The notes beneath the pieces were generated by a model. The model searched no databases. It was given only the letters and a program-made list of their open reading frames with translations, and was not told the origin of the DNA. Position numbers and translations under genes: made by a program. Positions 10,580 to 20,699 of a stretch of 64,000 bases of DNA are shown piece after piece (the first letter of the stretch is position 1; the number at the start of each line of letters is the position of its first letter). Source of the stretch: Schistocerca nitens (Eukaryota > Arthropoda > Insecta > Orthoptera > Acrididae); assembly GCF_023898315.1 (NCBI RefSeq), contig NC_064615.1, positions 1,186,637,413 through 1,186,701,412 of the forward strand, read 5' to 3'.

Positions 10580-12585
10580 GAGAAAGTTAAAAGGTGACTC
10601 AACAAAAGTTTTTCACTGGAAATTATGAAATTTTTTGTATAAAAATTGACTGATTTTTGTACAGTTTGGTGTCCTTGAAAATGTTTATTATTTGTTTAAA
10701 ATGTAATTTCGGTATGAAATGTTGGCAATGAATTTTCCTTGTGTAATATGCTTATCATGTTAGTTCTTGATATTTCTATATGTTTATGCAGTTTGAACGA
10801 TATTTGATAATGTGTGTAATTTTAGCTTGTGTAACCTTCTCACACCACACTCATTGAGACATCATTTAAAATGCAAACCACTAATCAGCGCTAAATCTGT
10901 CTCACAACACTAACAGTTTTTTAAAATTTTTTTAATCTTACAGGCAGAGTCCTAATTACTACACACCTAAGTTGTTGAAATGTCCTACTAAACAAGGGGG
11001 AGAATCGTTTTAAGTAAACAACATGAATTATTGTATATTTGTTTCTCAACCACTGCAAAGCATAGGTAGTAACATTTTTCTAAGTTTGATTATATACATA
11101 TCATCCTAATACTTTCAAACAACCATGAACCTACACATGCACTTTTACTGTGAATATGAACTCTTGTAACAGACTGACTATAGCTTTACTTTTCAAAACA
11201 ATTTAATTTTTTGTTTATCCTTGGTGTAGGTGTTACAGTTTGTGATAAGACATGTTACACCCAAAATGTTAACGCATTTTTTTTACAACTTTATTGAATT
11301 TATTGTTAGTTTTTTTTCTTAGTTCAGTTAGTTTCCTTTTTGGACCAGTCCATACCTTTGTAGTATTACTCAGACAGATCATGTAAACTTCTCTCACTAG
11401 ATAAACATTACCAGAAGTATAAATATGTATCCTAACCATGTACTTACACACAAATATTATTTAACCAAAAGGTGACCTCTGTATTTTATTTTTAGATAAC
11501 ATGGCATTATAATCAATGATGAAATAGAAACAGCTAAGCTGTAGAAATGGGCTTGCTGCAGTACAAACAGAAATCAAACCTATTAAGGGAGGTCAGCTAA
11601 GTGCAGATGGATGATGTGGGACATTACTCTGAGTAGCAAGTAAAGTGGTCAACAAAACAAAGTAAAGAAAACCAACAGTCAAACGTTACAACCTTTCAAC
11701 GGTTTAATGTGAAGTGCTACGACATTATGGACTCATCTAAGTGAAAACTGTAAATATTCTTTTGTATTTCATTTACCTTAAAATTATTATGGACTCATCT
11801 AAGTGAAAACTGTAAATCTTCTTTTGTATTTCATTTACCTTAAAATTAACAATCATATGTTTTCCTTTACTTTGTGTAACACAATTTCAGTGTTAAACGT
11901 AATGTCATGCTTTGCTATGGGCGGCAAGTTAGCAAAATTCAAAGAAAACAGTCCTACTAAAAAATTTAATTTATTTAAAATCATGTTCTTGGCAGTTCCA
12001 TTATTCTGGTGTCAGAATTTTGTTCGCATGTTCATACTTACAAAATTCTTGGGGGGCTATTGTAATGGAACTGACAAATAGACCTTATTTTGTTACATTA
12101 TACACTAATTAAAGTTGTATTAAAAATCATTTGCTTAATACAATATTAGGATAGGTGTTGCGATCAATAATCGATATTGAAATTGTATGTTCTTTGTTGC
12201 TATGACTGTGATCATTGGTGAGCAATGGGATTTCAGCCATTCGAGTTCTGGCCGCGGTCGAGTGTAGTCGTATTCAAATGTGTGGGTTTTTTCTTTGTCT
12301 TCCCCCCCCCCCCCCCCCCCCAAACAAACTGTGGAATCATGCGTCATGATTTGGTTGGTCCAGTGATAAACAAAAACCCACACCTTTTCCTGCACTCAGA
12401 GCATCAGAGGAATCATTGCCTAGACAACGAGAAGCCACATAAACAACACAGACTCAGCAGCATCAACAAAGGAGACACCATGGCCAGCTCTACAAAATAC
12501 TATATAGCCATTAGCCACACCGTAATAGTGTCCTTATGGAAATAACTTTTGCAGCATAGTAGAGAGAGGGTCATGATACACTCCC
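10580..12585. other. AT-rich stretch, possible Gypsy 3' region
   Basis: No protein-like ORF. It contains the candidate polypurine tract near 10,994 and a 62-bp tandem duplication (listed separately). A run of about 20 C at 12,302-12,321 is flanked by a weak inverted pair around TGTGGGTTTTT/AAAAACCCACA. An LTR could hide here, but no second copy is available in the window to prove it. Confidence 0.5.
11724..11847. repeat. 62-bp tandem duplication
   Basis: Two adjacent 62-bp units (11,724-11,785 and 11,786-11,847), each starting ATTATGGACTCATC, differ at about one position. The near identity suggests a recent local duplication. Confidence 0.93.
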
Positions 12586-12589
12586 AAAC

Positions 12590-13085
12590 TCAACCTCTAG
12601 CCACAGGGATATGATCCCTCCTTCCTAAAACAATCTGGTCTCAATCTACAGTGACCTTCTTTCTATCCCCACACCCTCCACCCAACTGGTCCCACGCCCT
12701 CTGTCCAGTCATCACCTCACAATTTACCACCCGCACCCTCATTTCTCACTGTGTACTCCTCTTGTCAGTACACCCCCTCCCCCCATCATCCCCTCGACAG
12801 CCTTCCAAAGCTGCAGTAGAGCTGATTCCTCTTCCCTCAACTGTACCCTGTTATCCCTCCCCCCTTTTCACCATGCTCCAGACTGCTGCTCCCATTTGAT
12901 GCATTTCTGTTGCACTATGGTTAAAGCAGCCAGAGACAGCAGTCATGTGTTTGTGCATATGAGGTGTGCCTGCTCATATGAATGTGTGTGTATTTTTATT
13001 TTCTGAATATGGCTTTGGCCAAAAGCTTATACTAAGTCTTTTTATCATGCCTGTCCACAACTCAAAGTGTTCTTTAGGGTGTGAG
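12590..13085 (+). mobile_element. PLE terminal remnant
   Basis: A pyrimidine-rich Pro/Ser/Leu frame (12,651-12,899) resembles the C-terminal tail after GIY-YIG domains in the PLE at 15.4-16.6 kb. It is followed by a GTGTGTG stretch, a degenerate hammerhead-like block at 12,996-13,035 (CTGAATA, GGCTTTGGCC, AAAAGCTT) and the word CTGTCCACAACTCAAAGTGTTC, matching PLE ends at 16.5 and 35.9 kb. No nuclease or RT remains. Confidence 0.6.
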
Positions 13086-14510
13086 TGGTGATCTATACTT
13101 TTAATAATATTGTCTATATTTACAAGACAGACTTTTTAGTTGACTGAGGCTATCAACTACTTGCTGCACCTAAGGCATGTTAATATAGAGTGGCACAGCT
13201 AATTAAGTGAATTAAAATGCCCTACAAATAGAAATTCCTGGAGTAGTTGTGAAAAAAGACTAGATAGATAGAGAGAAAACTCTATCCAGCACTATATTAG
13301 GTGATGGGTAAATATCATATAGTGTAATACTGAATAGGATGTGCAGCTCGTTTAAAAAGTGTGCATATACTCAAAAGCAGATTGGTCTTACCTCCACAAA
13401 TCTTTTGAACCCACTCAAATCCATTGTATTATAAGCATGATTTGTCAATGACATTTTTAATGTCCCTTTTCCTTCTGAGTGCTGGAGAATCCGAATGAAA
13501 AAACTGAGCACAGAAAACTTTTGAGTACCCTCTAGCTGACCTAAATATGCATAATAGAGCCCTCATCTAATGTAAGGCATCTTGTGGTTGGCTTTTTTGG
13601 ACTCATCCTTTGACATTTCATCTTAGCTTCCCTGAAGTTTTCTCCTTCCTATTTGCTGGAGTTGAGACTAGGGATGTGGTGCAATGTTTCCAGTTGATTC
13701 AGTTCTAACAGGTGTCAAAGCTTTATTAATTGTTTTGCTGATAGCTGCAACTCGTTTTTGGTTAGCAACAGACTCATTTCCAACTCCAGTTCTATAGGTG
13801 CACATGAATGGACTCTCATTTGCTCATCGGCTCTGGTATGTGTGATCTTACTCTGAATCTATTAAATCCAGCTTTAATGACACACAGCAAATATGGTGAG
13901 AGCAACATCATTTAATTTTTCTCTATTCTCTTAAGTGGCATTTAACTGACAAATTACATTTTGGACATCAATGATTTTCACTATTCCTGATAAATCTATG
14001 CAGTGTCTGTGTGGATAATGTCGCTATGTGTTCATTTGTTTCGTCAATCATTCATTCATTCACTGTATTCTATAGATCACACCCAGAAGGGAGAACACTC
14101 TTGGATGCAGAAGGTGTCAAGATACATGTTAATGTGAGACAAAAACATCACAGAAACTTAATTTGTATACTGTTTTAACTATAAACTGTCACCACACTCC
14201 TTACTGCCACTCACAGTTACACCATCTAAATTTAATTGAGAGCATTAGAAAACCTGCTATTTTTAAAAAAGCGGTTGCCTCCTCAGTTATATGATACATA
14301 GTTACTGTTTATCTGCTATTAGTAGCTAAATATTTACTTTATTACTGTAGTATTTAAAAAAAGTGCCTATAAAAACTGAGTCTTATTGATAGTACATTAT
14401 TCTCTGTTACACAGCTTAATGAAAAGTACTTCTACTTGCTAAATAGCTAATAGAAATTGTAAATTCCTGAATGTAGATATCCAAACAATTTGTAGAAAAA
14501 GTCATTAATA
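13086..14510. other. Unassigned AT-rich stretch
   Basis: No convincing ORF, RNA gene or repeat boundary seen. Old transposon sequence is likely but cannot be assigned by eye. Confidence 0.5.
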
Positions 14511-14699
14511 AGTTACGTCATTGTTCTTTTACTGGTAGGGATTCCTAGTTTATTACTGTACATAGACAGAAGCTTTTTGAATACCTTACCGACAGTGTTC
14601 GTAACACCGGTCTGAATCCTGAACAAGGAAGCAAAGTCCACATGAAAGTGTATTAAAAGACATCTTCTATACACCATGAGCTGCACTAGAAATGTTTTG

Positions 14700-14748
14700 T
14701 TTGCCAAAACTAGTTTTCAGGTTTATAATCCATCATCAGTGGCATATG
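14700..14748 (-). ncRNA. Degenerate hammerhead-like motif at PLE-B end
   Basis: Minus strand: CTGATGA core at about 14,739-14,733, short stem-loop with loop ATTATAA, then TGAAAA and the palindrome ACTAGT that would form stem III. The stem II closing pair before GAAA is disturbed, so activity is doubtful. Confidence 0.42.
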
Positions 14749-14786
14749 ATACAGAGAAACAGGCAACTATGTTCACTAACATAGTA

Positions 14787-14990
14787 CACAGTTAGTTATA
14801 CATATTACTGCTGTCAAATTTTAGGCAGCGACTATTCTTGATCATGTTTGATATAACTGTTATATAGAGTAAACATGGAACTAACAGGTCATGGACTCTA
14901 CAATAGCTGTCTTTTACTATTTCTAAGGTCACTCTTATATATGTCTGCTAGATGCATTCATGTATAAATTACAATTTTTGACAACTGGAA
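14787..14990 (+). repeat. PLE-B terminal repeat, left copy
   Basis: Aligns by eye, with a few gaps, to the reverse complement of the right-hand PLE-B end at 31,280-31,126 and on into 29,405-29,350. Several blocks of 12-17 identical bases are in the same order. It marks one edge of the nested complex. Confidence 0.75.
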
Positions 14991-15099
14991 TGTGAAGCTA
15001 GAAGACACAAAACATATAAGACTGCAAAATAATCCCACACATCATGTCACATTAGACAATTTTTACATGCAGGATGTAGACTCCAAGCCAAACTTATTC

Positions 15100-15422
15100 G
15101 GTTAAAGCATTGTTGAAATTTTGTATATACATCTTATTCTGTAACTCAATTTGTTCATTAAGCATATTGTCTTGTTGTTTTTCATTTGTATGAATACTTC
15201 AATTTCTTCTAGAATATCTAATAAGGTGCCTTTTGTGGAAAATGGTGATGTTTTTGTCAATGTCATTAGCAGGATGCCTATATCCTCTTCAGTGAGCATT
15301 GAATGCAGAGGAATTGGCTTCACTAACATTAGTTATGTTCTCTAAATCTTTTTTTGAAGCTCTTCCCTTTTTGCCCCACATAAATTTATCACAATCACTA
15401 CATGTTGCTTTATACACCCCTA
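15100..15422 (-). pseudogene. PLE-B GIY-YIG endonuclease
   Basis: Minus strand reads CLGVYKATCSDCDKF then WGKKGR then SSAFNAH: the GVY block equals GIY, and FMWG stands where Y-V/I-G is expected. The catalytic Arg region is altered. This is the C-terminal nuclease of PLE-B, cut from its upstream half at 15,422 by a plus-strand PLE insertion with a 14-bp duplication. Stops follow near 15,100. Confidence 0.75.
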
Positions 15423-15465
15423 GGCAACTGAAACCTTCACAGACCGTAATTGTCCTCCCAACCTT

Positions 15466-16160
15466 GTGCAAAAACAAATCTCCCACACCTTATGTTTCCA
15501 GTCTCACACCACCTCCCAAAGTACCACAGTCCGGCCACAGAGGAGGATTCCCCTCAAAACTCAGTACCACCCAGGAATGGAACAACCGAATTACATTCTC
15601 CGCCAGGGTTTCGACTACCTCTCATTGTGCCCTGAAATGAGAAATATCCTGCCCACTATCCTTCCCACCCCTCCCACAGTGGTATTCCACCATCCACACA
15701 ATATTGTGTGGATGGTGAAATATCACTGTCCATCGCTACACAACCCTTGCTCGCAACCCAGAACCTCAATAGCTCGTACCCCTGTAATAGACCTAGTTGT
15801 AAAACCCGTACCGTACATCCTCTCACCACCACCTACTCCAGTCTGATCACAAACGTCACCTATCCCATCAAAGACAGGGCTAAATATGAAACCAGTCACG
15901 TGATCTACAAGCTAAGCTGCGGCCACTGTGCTGCATTCTTCGTGGGCATGACAACTGACAAGCTGCCTGTCAGCACGTATGGCCACTGACAAACTGTGTC
16001 CGAGAAACGAGTGGACCACCGTGTTGCCGAGCATTCTGCCAAACGTGACATCCTTCATTTCAACGACTGCTTCTCAGCCTGTACCATACGGATCCTTCCC
16101 ACCGACACCAAATTTTCTCACTTGCACTGGTCGGAACTCTCCTACATGCCAGTAACCCTC
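15466..16160 (+). pseudogene. PLE linker and GIY-YIG endonuclease fragment
   Basis: Frame pieces show FDYLSLCPEMRNILPTILP, the Cys-rich knuckle YPCNRPSCKT, and then TSHVIYKLSCGHCAAFFVG with MTTDKL. VIY and FVG stand for the GIY and YIG blocks. A stop at about 15,987 directly after TYGH interrupts the catalytic-Arg helix and the frame resumes with VDHRVAEHSAKRDI. Non-functional. No RT part remains. Confidence 0.8.
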
Positions 16161-16504
16161 CTGGCCTCAACCTCTGTTAGTCACTGTCCTCGCCCAATCG
16201 GCGACTTCCCTGTTCCCATTCCAGCACTACACAAGCCCCCATTCCACCATTCTTACTTCTCTCCTTTCCCACCACCCCCCTACCCACCCCACCGTCTAAC
16301 ATGCAGCACTTCACTGTCTGCCACTCCTACCCTACTATCCCTCCCCTCCCCAGCCTCCTCCATACCCCCACTCAGTCACCACCCACATTGTGCACCGGTG
16401 CTGCTCCTCGCAGTGTGGCCGCTGTTCCACGGGACTTCTGTCAGGTACGTGTGAGTTGCATTTGCGTGAGTGTGTATGTACGGGGGTGTACGAGTCTGTC
16501 ATCT

Positions 16505-16550
16505 ATTTTTGACGAATGTCTTACTGGCCGAAAGCTTCATTTGTGACAGT
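16505..16550 (+). ncRNA. Degenerate hammerhead-like motif
   Basis: TTGACGA replaces CTGANGA (first core C lost), stem II is weak, then GGCC-GAAA-GCTT follows in the right order. Probably inactive remnant of a PLE terminal ribozyme. Confidence 0.4.
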
Positions 16551-16648
16551 CTTCTTGTTGTGCTTATCTGCAACTCAGGGTCTCCGCTATATGGTGAGTA
16601 GAAACTTTCCTTTTTATAATATTGTTTACACACCCCTAACATGTTATA

Positions 16649-18074
16649 TACACTCCTGGAAATTGAAATAAGAACACCGTGAATTCATTGTCCCAGGAAG
16701 GGGAAACTTTATTGACACATTCCTGGGGTCAGGTACATCACATGATCACACTGACAGAACCACAGGCACATAGACACAGGCAACAGAGCATGCACAATGT
16801 CGGCACTAGTACAGTGTATATCCACCTTTCGCAGCAATGCAGGCTGATATTCTCCCATGGAGACGATCGTAGAGATGCTGGATGTAGTCCTGTGGAACGG
16901 CTTGCCATGCCATTTCCACCTGGTGCCTCAGTTGGACCAGCGTTTGTGCTGGACGTGCAGACCGCGTGAGACGACGCTTCATCCAGTCCCAAACATGCTC
17001 AATGGGGGACAGATCCGGAGATCTTGCTGGCCAGGGTAGTTGACTTACACCTTCTAGAGCACGTTGGGTGGCACGGGATACATGCGGACGTGCATTGTCC
17101 TGTTGGAACAGCAAGTTCCCTTGCCGGTCTAGGAATGGTAGAACGATGGGTTCGATGACGGTTTGGATGTACCGTGCACTATTCAGTGTCCCCTCGACGA
17201 TCACCAGTGGTGTACGGCCAGTGTAGGAGATCGCTCCCCACACCATGATGCCGGGTGTTGGCCCCGTGTGCCTCGGTCGTATGCAGTCCTGATTGTGGCG
17301 CTCACCTGCAAGGCACCAAACACGCATACGACCATCATTGGCACCAAGGCAGAAGCGACTCTCATCGCTGAAGACGACACGTCTCCATTCGTCCCTCCAT
17401 TCACGCCTGTCGCGACACCACTGGAGGCGGGCTGCACGATGTTGGGGCGTGAGCGGAAGACGGCCTAACGGTGTGCGGGACCGTAGCCCAGCTTCATGGA
17501 GACGGTTGCGAATGGTCCTCGCCGATACCCCAGGAGCAACAGTGTCCCTAATTTGCTGGGAAGTGGCGGTGCGGTCCCCTACGGCACTGCGTAGGATCCT
17601 ACGGTCTTGGCGTGCATCCGTGCGTCGCTGCGGTCCGGTCCCAGGTCGACGGGCACGTGCACCTTCCGCCGACCACTGGCGACAACATCGATGTACTGTG
17701 GAGACCTCACGCCCCACGTGTTGAGCAATTCGGCGGTACGTCCACCCAGCCTCCCGCATGCCCACTATACGCCCTCGCTCAAAGTCCGTCAACTGCACAT
17801 ACGGTTCACGTCCACGCTGTCGTGGCATGCTACCAGTGTTAAAGACTGCGATGGAGCTCCGTATGCCACGGCAAACTGGCTGACACTGACGGCAGCGGTG
17901 CACAAATGCTGCGCAGCTAGCGCCATTCGACGGCCAACACCGCGGTTCCTGGTGTGTCCGCTGTGCCGTGCGTGTGATCATTGCTTGTACAGCCCTCTCG
18001 CAGTGTCCGGAGCAAGTATGGTGGGTCTGACACACCGGTGTCAATGTGTTCTTTTTTCCATTTCCAGGAGTGTA
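16649..18074 (-). mobile_element. Tc1-type DNA transposon, complete
   Basis: Terminal inverted repeats of about 30 bp begin CACTCCTGGAAAT at 16,651 and mirror at 18,072, each flanked by TA (16,649-16,650 and 18,073-18,074), the known Tc1/mariner target. Length is 1,422 bp with one transposase gene on the minus strand. The repeats differ at a few positions. It sits inside the PLE-B region between its RT and nuclease. Confidence 0.95.
16806..17828 (-). CDS. Tc1-family transposase, intact ORF
   Basis: 340 residues from the Met beginning MPRQRGREPY, the usual Tc1 transposase length. The open frame extends upstream to 18,044, but that part overlaps terminal DNA and lacks family features. An N-terminal helix-turn-helix pair (FERGRIVGMREAGWTYRRIA; STVHRCCRQW) and a GRPR-like basic linker are followed by the DDE catalytic core: VVFSDESRF (first Asp), LFQQDNARPH (second Asp) and SPDLSPIEHVWD (Glu). 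I count 32 residues between the second Asp and the Glu instead of the 34 usual for Tc1. No stop or frameshift. It would cut and paste the element at TA sites; whether the spacing permits activity is unknown. Confidence 0.93.
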   Translation of the reverse strand: MPRQRGREPYVQLTDFERGRIVGMREAGWTYRRIAQHVGREVSTVHRCCRQWSAEGARARRPGTGPQRRTDARQDRRILRSAVGDRTATSQQIRDTVAPGVSARTIRNRLHEAGLRSRTPLGRLPLTPQHRAARLQWCRDRREWRDEWRRVVFSDESRFCLGANDGRMRVWCLAGERHNQDCIRPRHTGPTPGIMVWGAISYTGRTPLVIVEGTLNSARYIQTVIEPIVLPFLDRQGNLLFQQDNARPHVSRATQRALEGVSQLPWPARSPDLSPIEHVWDWMKRRLTRSARPAQTLVQLRHQVEMAWQAVPQDYIQHLYDRLHGRISACIAAKGGYTLY

Positions 18075-18279
18075 TTTGGCTCTTATGAATACTGTGTATA
18101 AAAGAGATCTTACATTGTTCTCTGTTCTGAAGCTGATTTGCAGTCTAGTTTTTCAAAATGAATGACTCATTTTGTCAGAAATGTGATCCCAGTACAGTAA
18201 TGTTATAAACTTACCTTTTTCTACTTGCTTGCTCTTTTCTAATGTAATCTGACTTCTACTCCTACTATGTTCTTTCTGG

Positions 18280-18336
<57 letters not shown>

Positions 18337-18721
18337 GGCCTTAGCCAGTGTGAGAGGCTACCTCCTCCAGTGTATGTAATTCAGCATTAATACTCACCTT
18401 GTTTATTGGGTATATGATTAACATGTCAATTGCTGAGTGGCAAAATAAGTGTTTATGTGATTGTGGATGGTAATAACAGCTGTGAGTTATGCAGTCAGAT
18501 GTAGTGGGTTGCCGGAGTATGTTGAAAAGGTGGGTATCTCCTTCTCTTTTAACTGTGAGGTCCAAAAAGTCAGTACTCCCATTTTCTTCATGTTCTATGG
18601 TGATGGTAATGTTCTTATGTAACTGACTAAGTCATTGGTAACACATATTAGCTTCATCAAGAGTGCCATCAAACAAGATTAGTGTATCGTCTCTATAACG
18701 GCAACAGTGTATGACTTTCTT
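18075..18721 (-). pseudogene. PLE-B reverse transcriptase, motif C to connector
   Basis: Minus strand reads KKVIHCCRYRDDTLILFDG (RT motif C as YRDD), then FLDLTVKREG-like DLTVKREGDTHLFNILRQP and HPQSHKH, all typical of PLE palm and thumb. An expanded (CA)n tract at 18,335-18,280 now interrupts the frame, and a weaker stretch with FLTK and KSASEQRTM follows to 18,110. It continues upstream at 27,311 beyond the I-element insertion. Confidence 0.78.
18280..18335. repeat. (TG)n microsatellite inside PLE-B
   Basis: About 26 uninterrupted TG units lie within what was PLE-B coding sequence, so the expansion came after decay of the gene. Confidence 0.95.
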
Positions 18722-19499
18722 AGTCAGGTCTTCCCCCGCCCCTCCTCCCCCCGGGGGTTAGAACAGGCCCGTGGTATTCCTGCCTGTCACAAGAGGTGAC
18801 TAAAAGGTGTCTCACACATTTCAGCCTTTATGTCATGGTCCCCTGCAGGGTTTGACCTCCATATTTCCAAATTTTCCTGAAGACCAAGCCAATTGGGGAA
18901 GGGCACCTTACACGGTGCATCGTGTCCATAGTATGTTGAGATCTTTAGCCCACTTTCTCGTCGTCGAATTGCAGTCACGCTCATTCTCCATCTCTCGGGC
19001 GAGGATATATTTCTGGGTGTGCTTTCTGCCACGCACTACGCAGTGTCGTTTTCTGCACCGCCGCCAACCGTAGACTTCTTTGCACCCGATATCCAACACG
19101 GTAGCCAGTCTGTTGTGGTGGGGCCGTGACGTACCCAGTTGGTTGTAGCTGCCTGACAACACAGGGATCGCTCTGCTGATGCCTGTGCCAGTAACTCCCC
19201 ACGGAGTAGATGCCCATCTCCCTGGGGCATCGGGCTTACAGCAATGGCCATCCTACAAGGTGGTCCTCGCCGCCACTGGGTGGCGCCTGTGGGGATGGCC
19301 CCTGGTCAGAGTGCGTGGCATCAGGGGGGATGACACGCAATGAAGCGTGGCACATCTTCTCTTGCTGGTGACCAGCTGCCAGCAGTCTCTAAGCATTCCA
19401 GGGCTCAATTTAATGCAAACACATATGACCCCAAATCGTTTCCCTCTCCGGCCACACGAAGGGAGGAATGAAAGGCAAAGAATGGCAGTGAAGTGTATT

Positions 19500-20184
19500 T
19501 GCTCCACTACCTAGTATGTATGAGAGCTGATAGGGAATCCTTTGTGTCCATGAACCCTCAGTTCTTTGTAAAGCATTTAGAGGACAAGTTTGGGGAGGTG
19601 GACGGCTTGTCTAAAATGCGCTCTGGTCAGTTTTGATAAAAACGGCATCCTCTGCCCAGTCACGGGCATTACTCGCTTGTGACAAGTTGGGGGATGTTTC
19701 AGTTACCATCGTGCCCCATAAGAGTTTACATATGGTCTCGGGTGTTATATTCCACAGGGACCTTTTCTTGCAGTCTCACGATGAGCTGTGTGCCAATTTA
19801 GAGTGGCGAGGTGTTCATTTCGTCCGGCACGCTCATCGGGGTCCGTGGGATAATCGGGTTGCCACCAGTGCCTTCATCTCGGGCTTCCACGGTGATACAT
19901 TGCCTGAGAAGATCGAGGTGACGGTCTACCGCTGTCATGTCGAGCCCTATATCACTCCCCCGATGCAGTGTTTTAAGTGCTGGAAGTTCGGCACGTCTTC
20001 CCGCTGTACTTCCAGCCTCACATGTCAAGGTTGTGGATGTCCATCAAATCCCAAAACACCGTGTGCCCTGCCTCCCATCTGTGACAACTGCACAGAGCTT
20101 CATTCACCGTGCTCGCCACACCACAGGATTTTACAGAAAGAGCGGAAAATCGTGGAATATAAGACCCTGGACCGACTGACCTAG
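19500..20184 (+). pseudogene. I-element ORF1 (nucleic-acid binding, Gag-like)
   Basis: The upstream part (about 19,520-19,633) reads RESFVSMNPQFFVKHL, then a frameshift leads into 19,633-20,184. Knuckle-like blocks CFKCWKFGTSSRC, CQGCG and CDNCTELHSPCSPHH lie in the C-terminal third, with His positions partly lost. Family role is to package the element RNA. A proline/serine-rich region up to 20,700 continues ORF1 in disturbed frames. Confidence 0.75.
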
Positions 20185-20699
20185 ACTGAGGCTAAGAGGA
20201 AATATAAATGACTCCATCCCATGTGAATTACTTCCTCTTATGCCCCCACTACAACAACAGTGATAGTCCCATCAGTTCAGCGAATTCCAGTCGCCTCCCC
20301 GAGCCATAAGACTACACCTGCCCCATAGACTGTGGGGGGCACTACCCTCCCTGTTGCTCCTGCGCCACCTACTTCGGGAGCAAATCCCCCACCCCCACCC
20401 CCCCACCCCGGAGAAGCATCCAACTTCTTTGGCTCCTCTCGCTCAGAAGGGGTCCCTAGGGTCCCTCCCTTCCCAGGTTTCCACCAGTGGGAAGGATGAT
20501 GCCCACCAGTAGCGTAAGTGCCCACAAGCAGCTGGTCGTAGGGCTTCACGATCCTCCTCAGTCCTGGAGACTGAATCAGTGAAACCCTCCCAGCCAGTGA
20601 AACCCAAGGAGCAGTGAGAAGAGTCCAAGAAGAAGACCTCTAAGACCAAGGAACTTGCGGTGGCAACCACCCCACTGCAATCTACAAGCTCTGCATTTG

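Larger units (their letters stand above)
15409..16638 (+). mobile_element. 5'-truncated PLE nested in PLE-B, with 14-bp TSD
   Basis: The insert is flanked by TTTATACACCCCTA (15,409-15,422) and TTTACACACCCCTA (16,625-16,638), 13 of 14 identical; removing it rejoins the PLE-B GIY-YIG frame. It holds only the C-terminal coding part, a C-rich tail and a terminal repeat with a degenerate hammerhead (16,508-16,545). It differs clearly from family A at 60 kb, so it is another subfamily. Confidence 0.82.

Noticed and set aside
10990..12100. 3' LTR of the Gypsy remnant
   Set aside because: A purine tract is present, but no TG...CA pair or matching 5' copy can be found, so I did not annotate an LTR.
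12250..12400. MITE around the C-run at 12.3 kb
   Set aside because: The inverted match is only about 15 bp, with no target duplication. Weak evidence.
17829..18044. N-terminal extension of the Tc1 transposase
   Set aside because: The frame is open, but the extension overlaps terminal DNA, is rich in Cys and Arg without family features, and makes the protein longer than the usual 340 residues.
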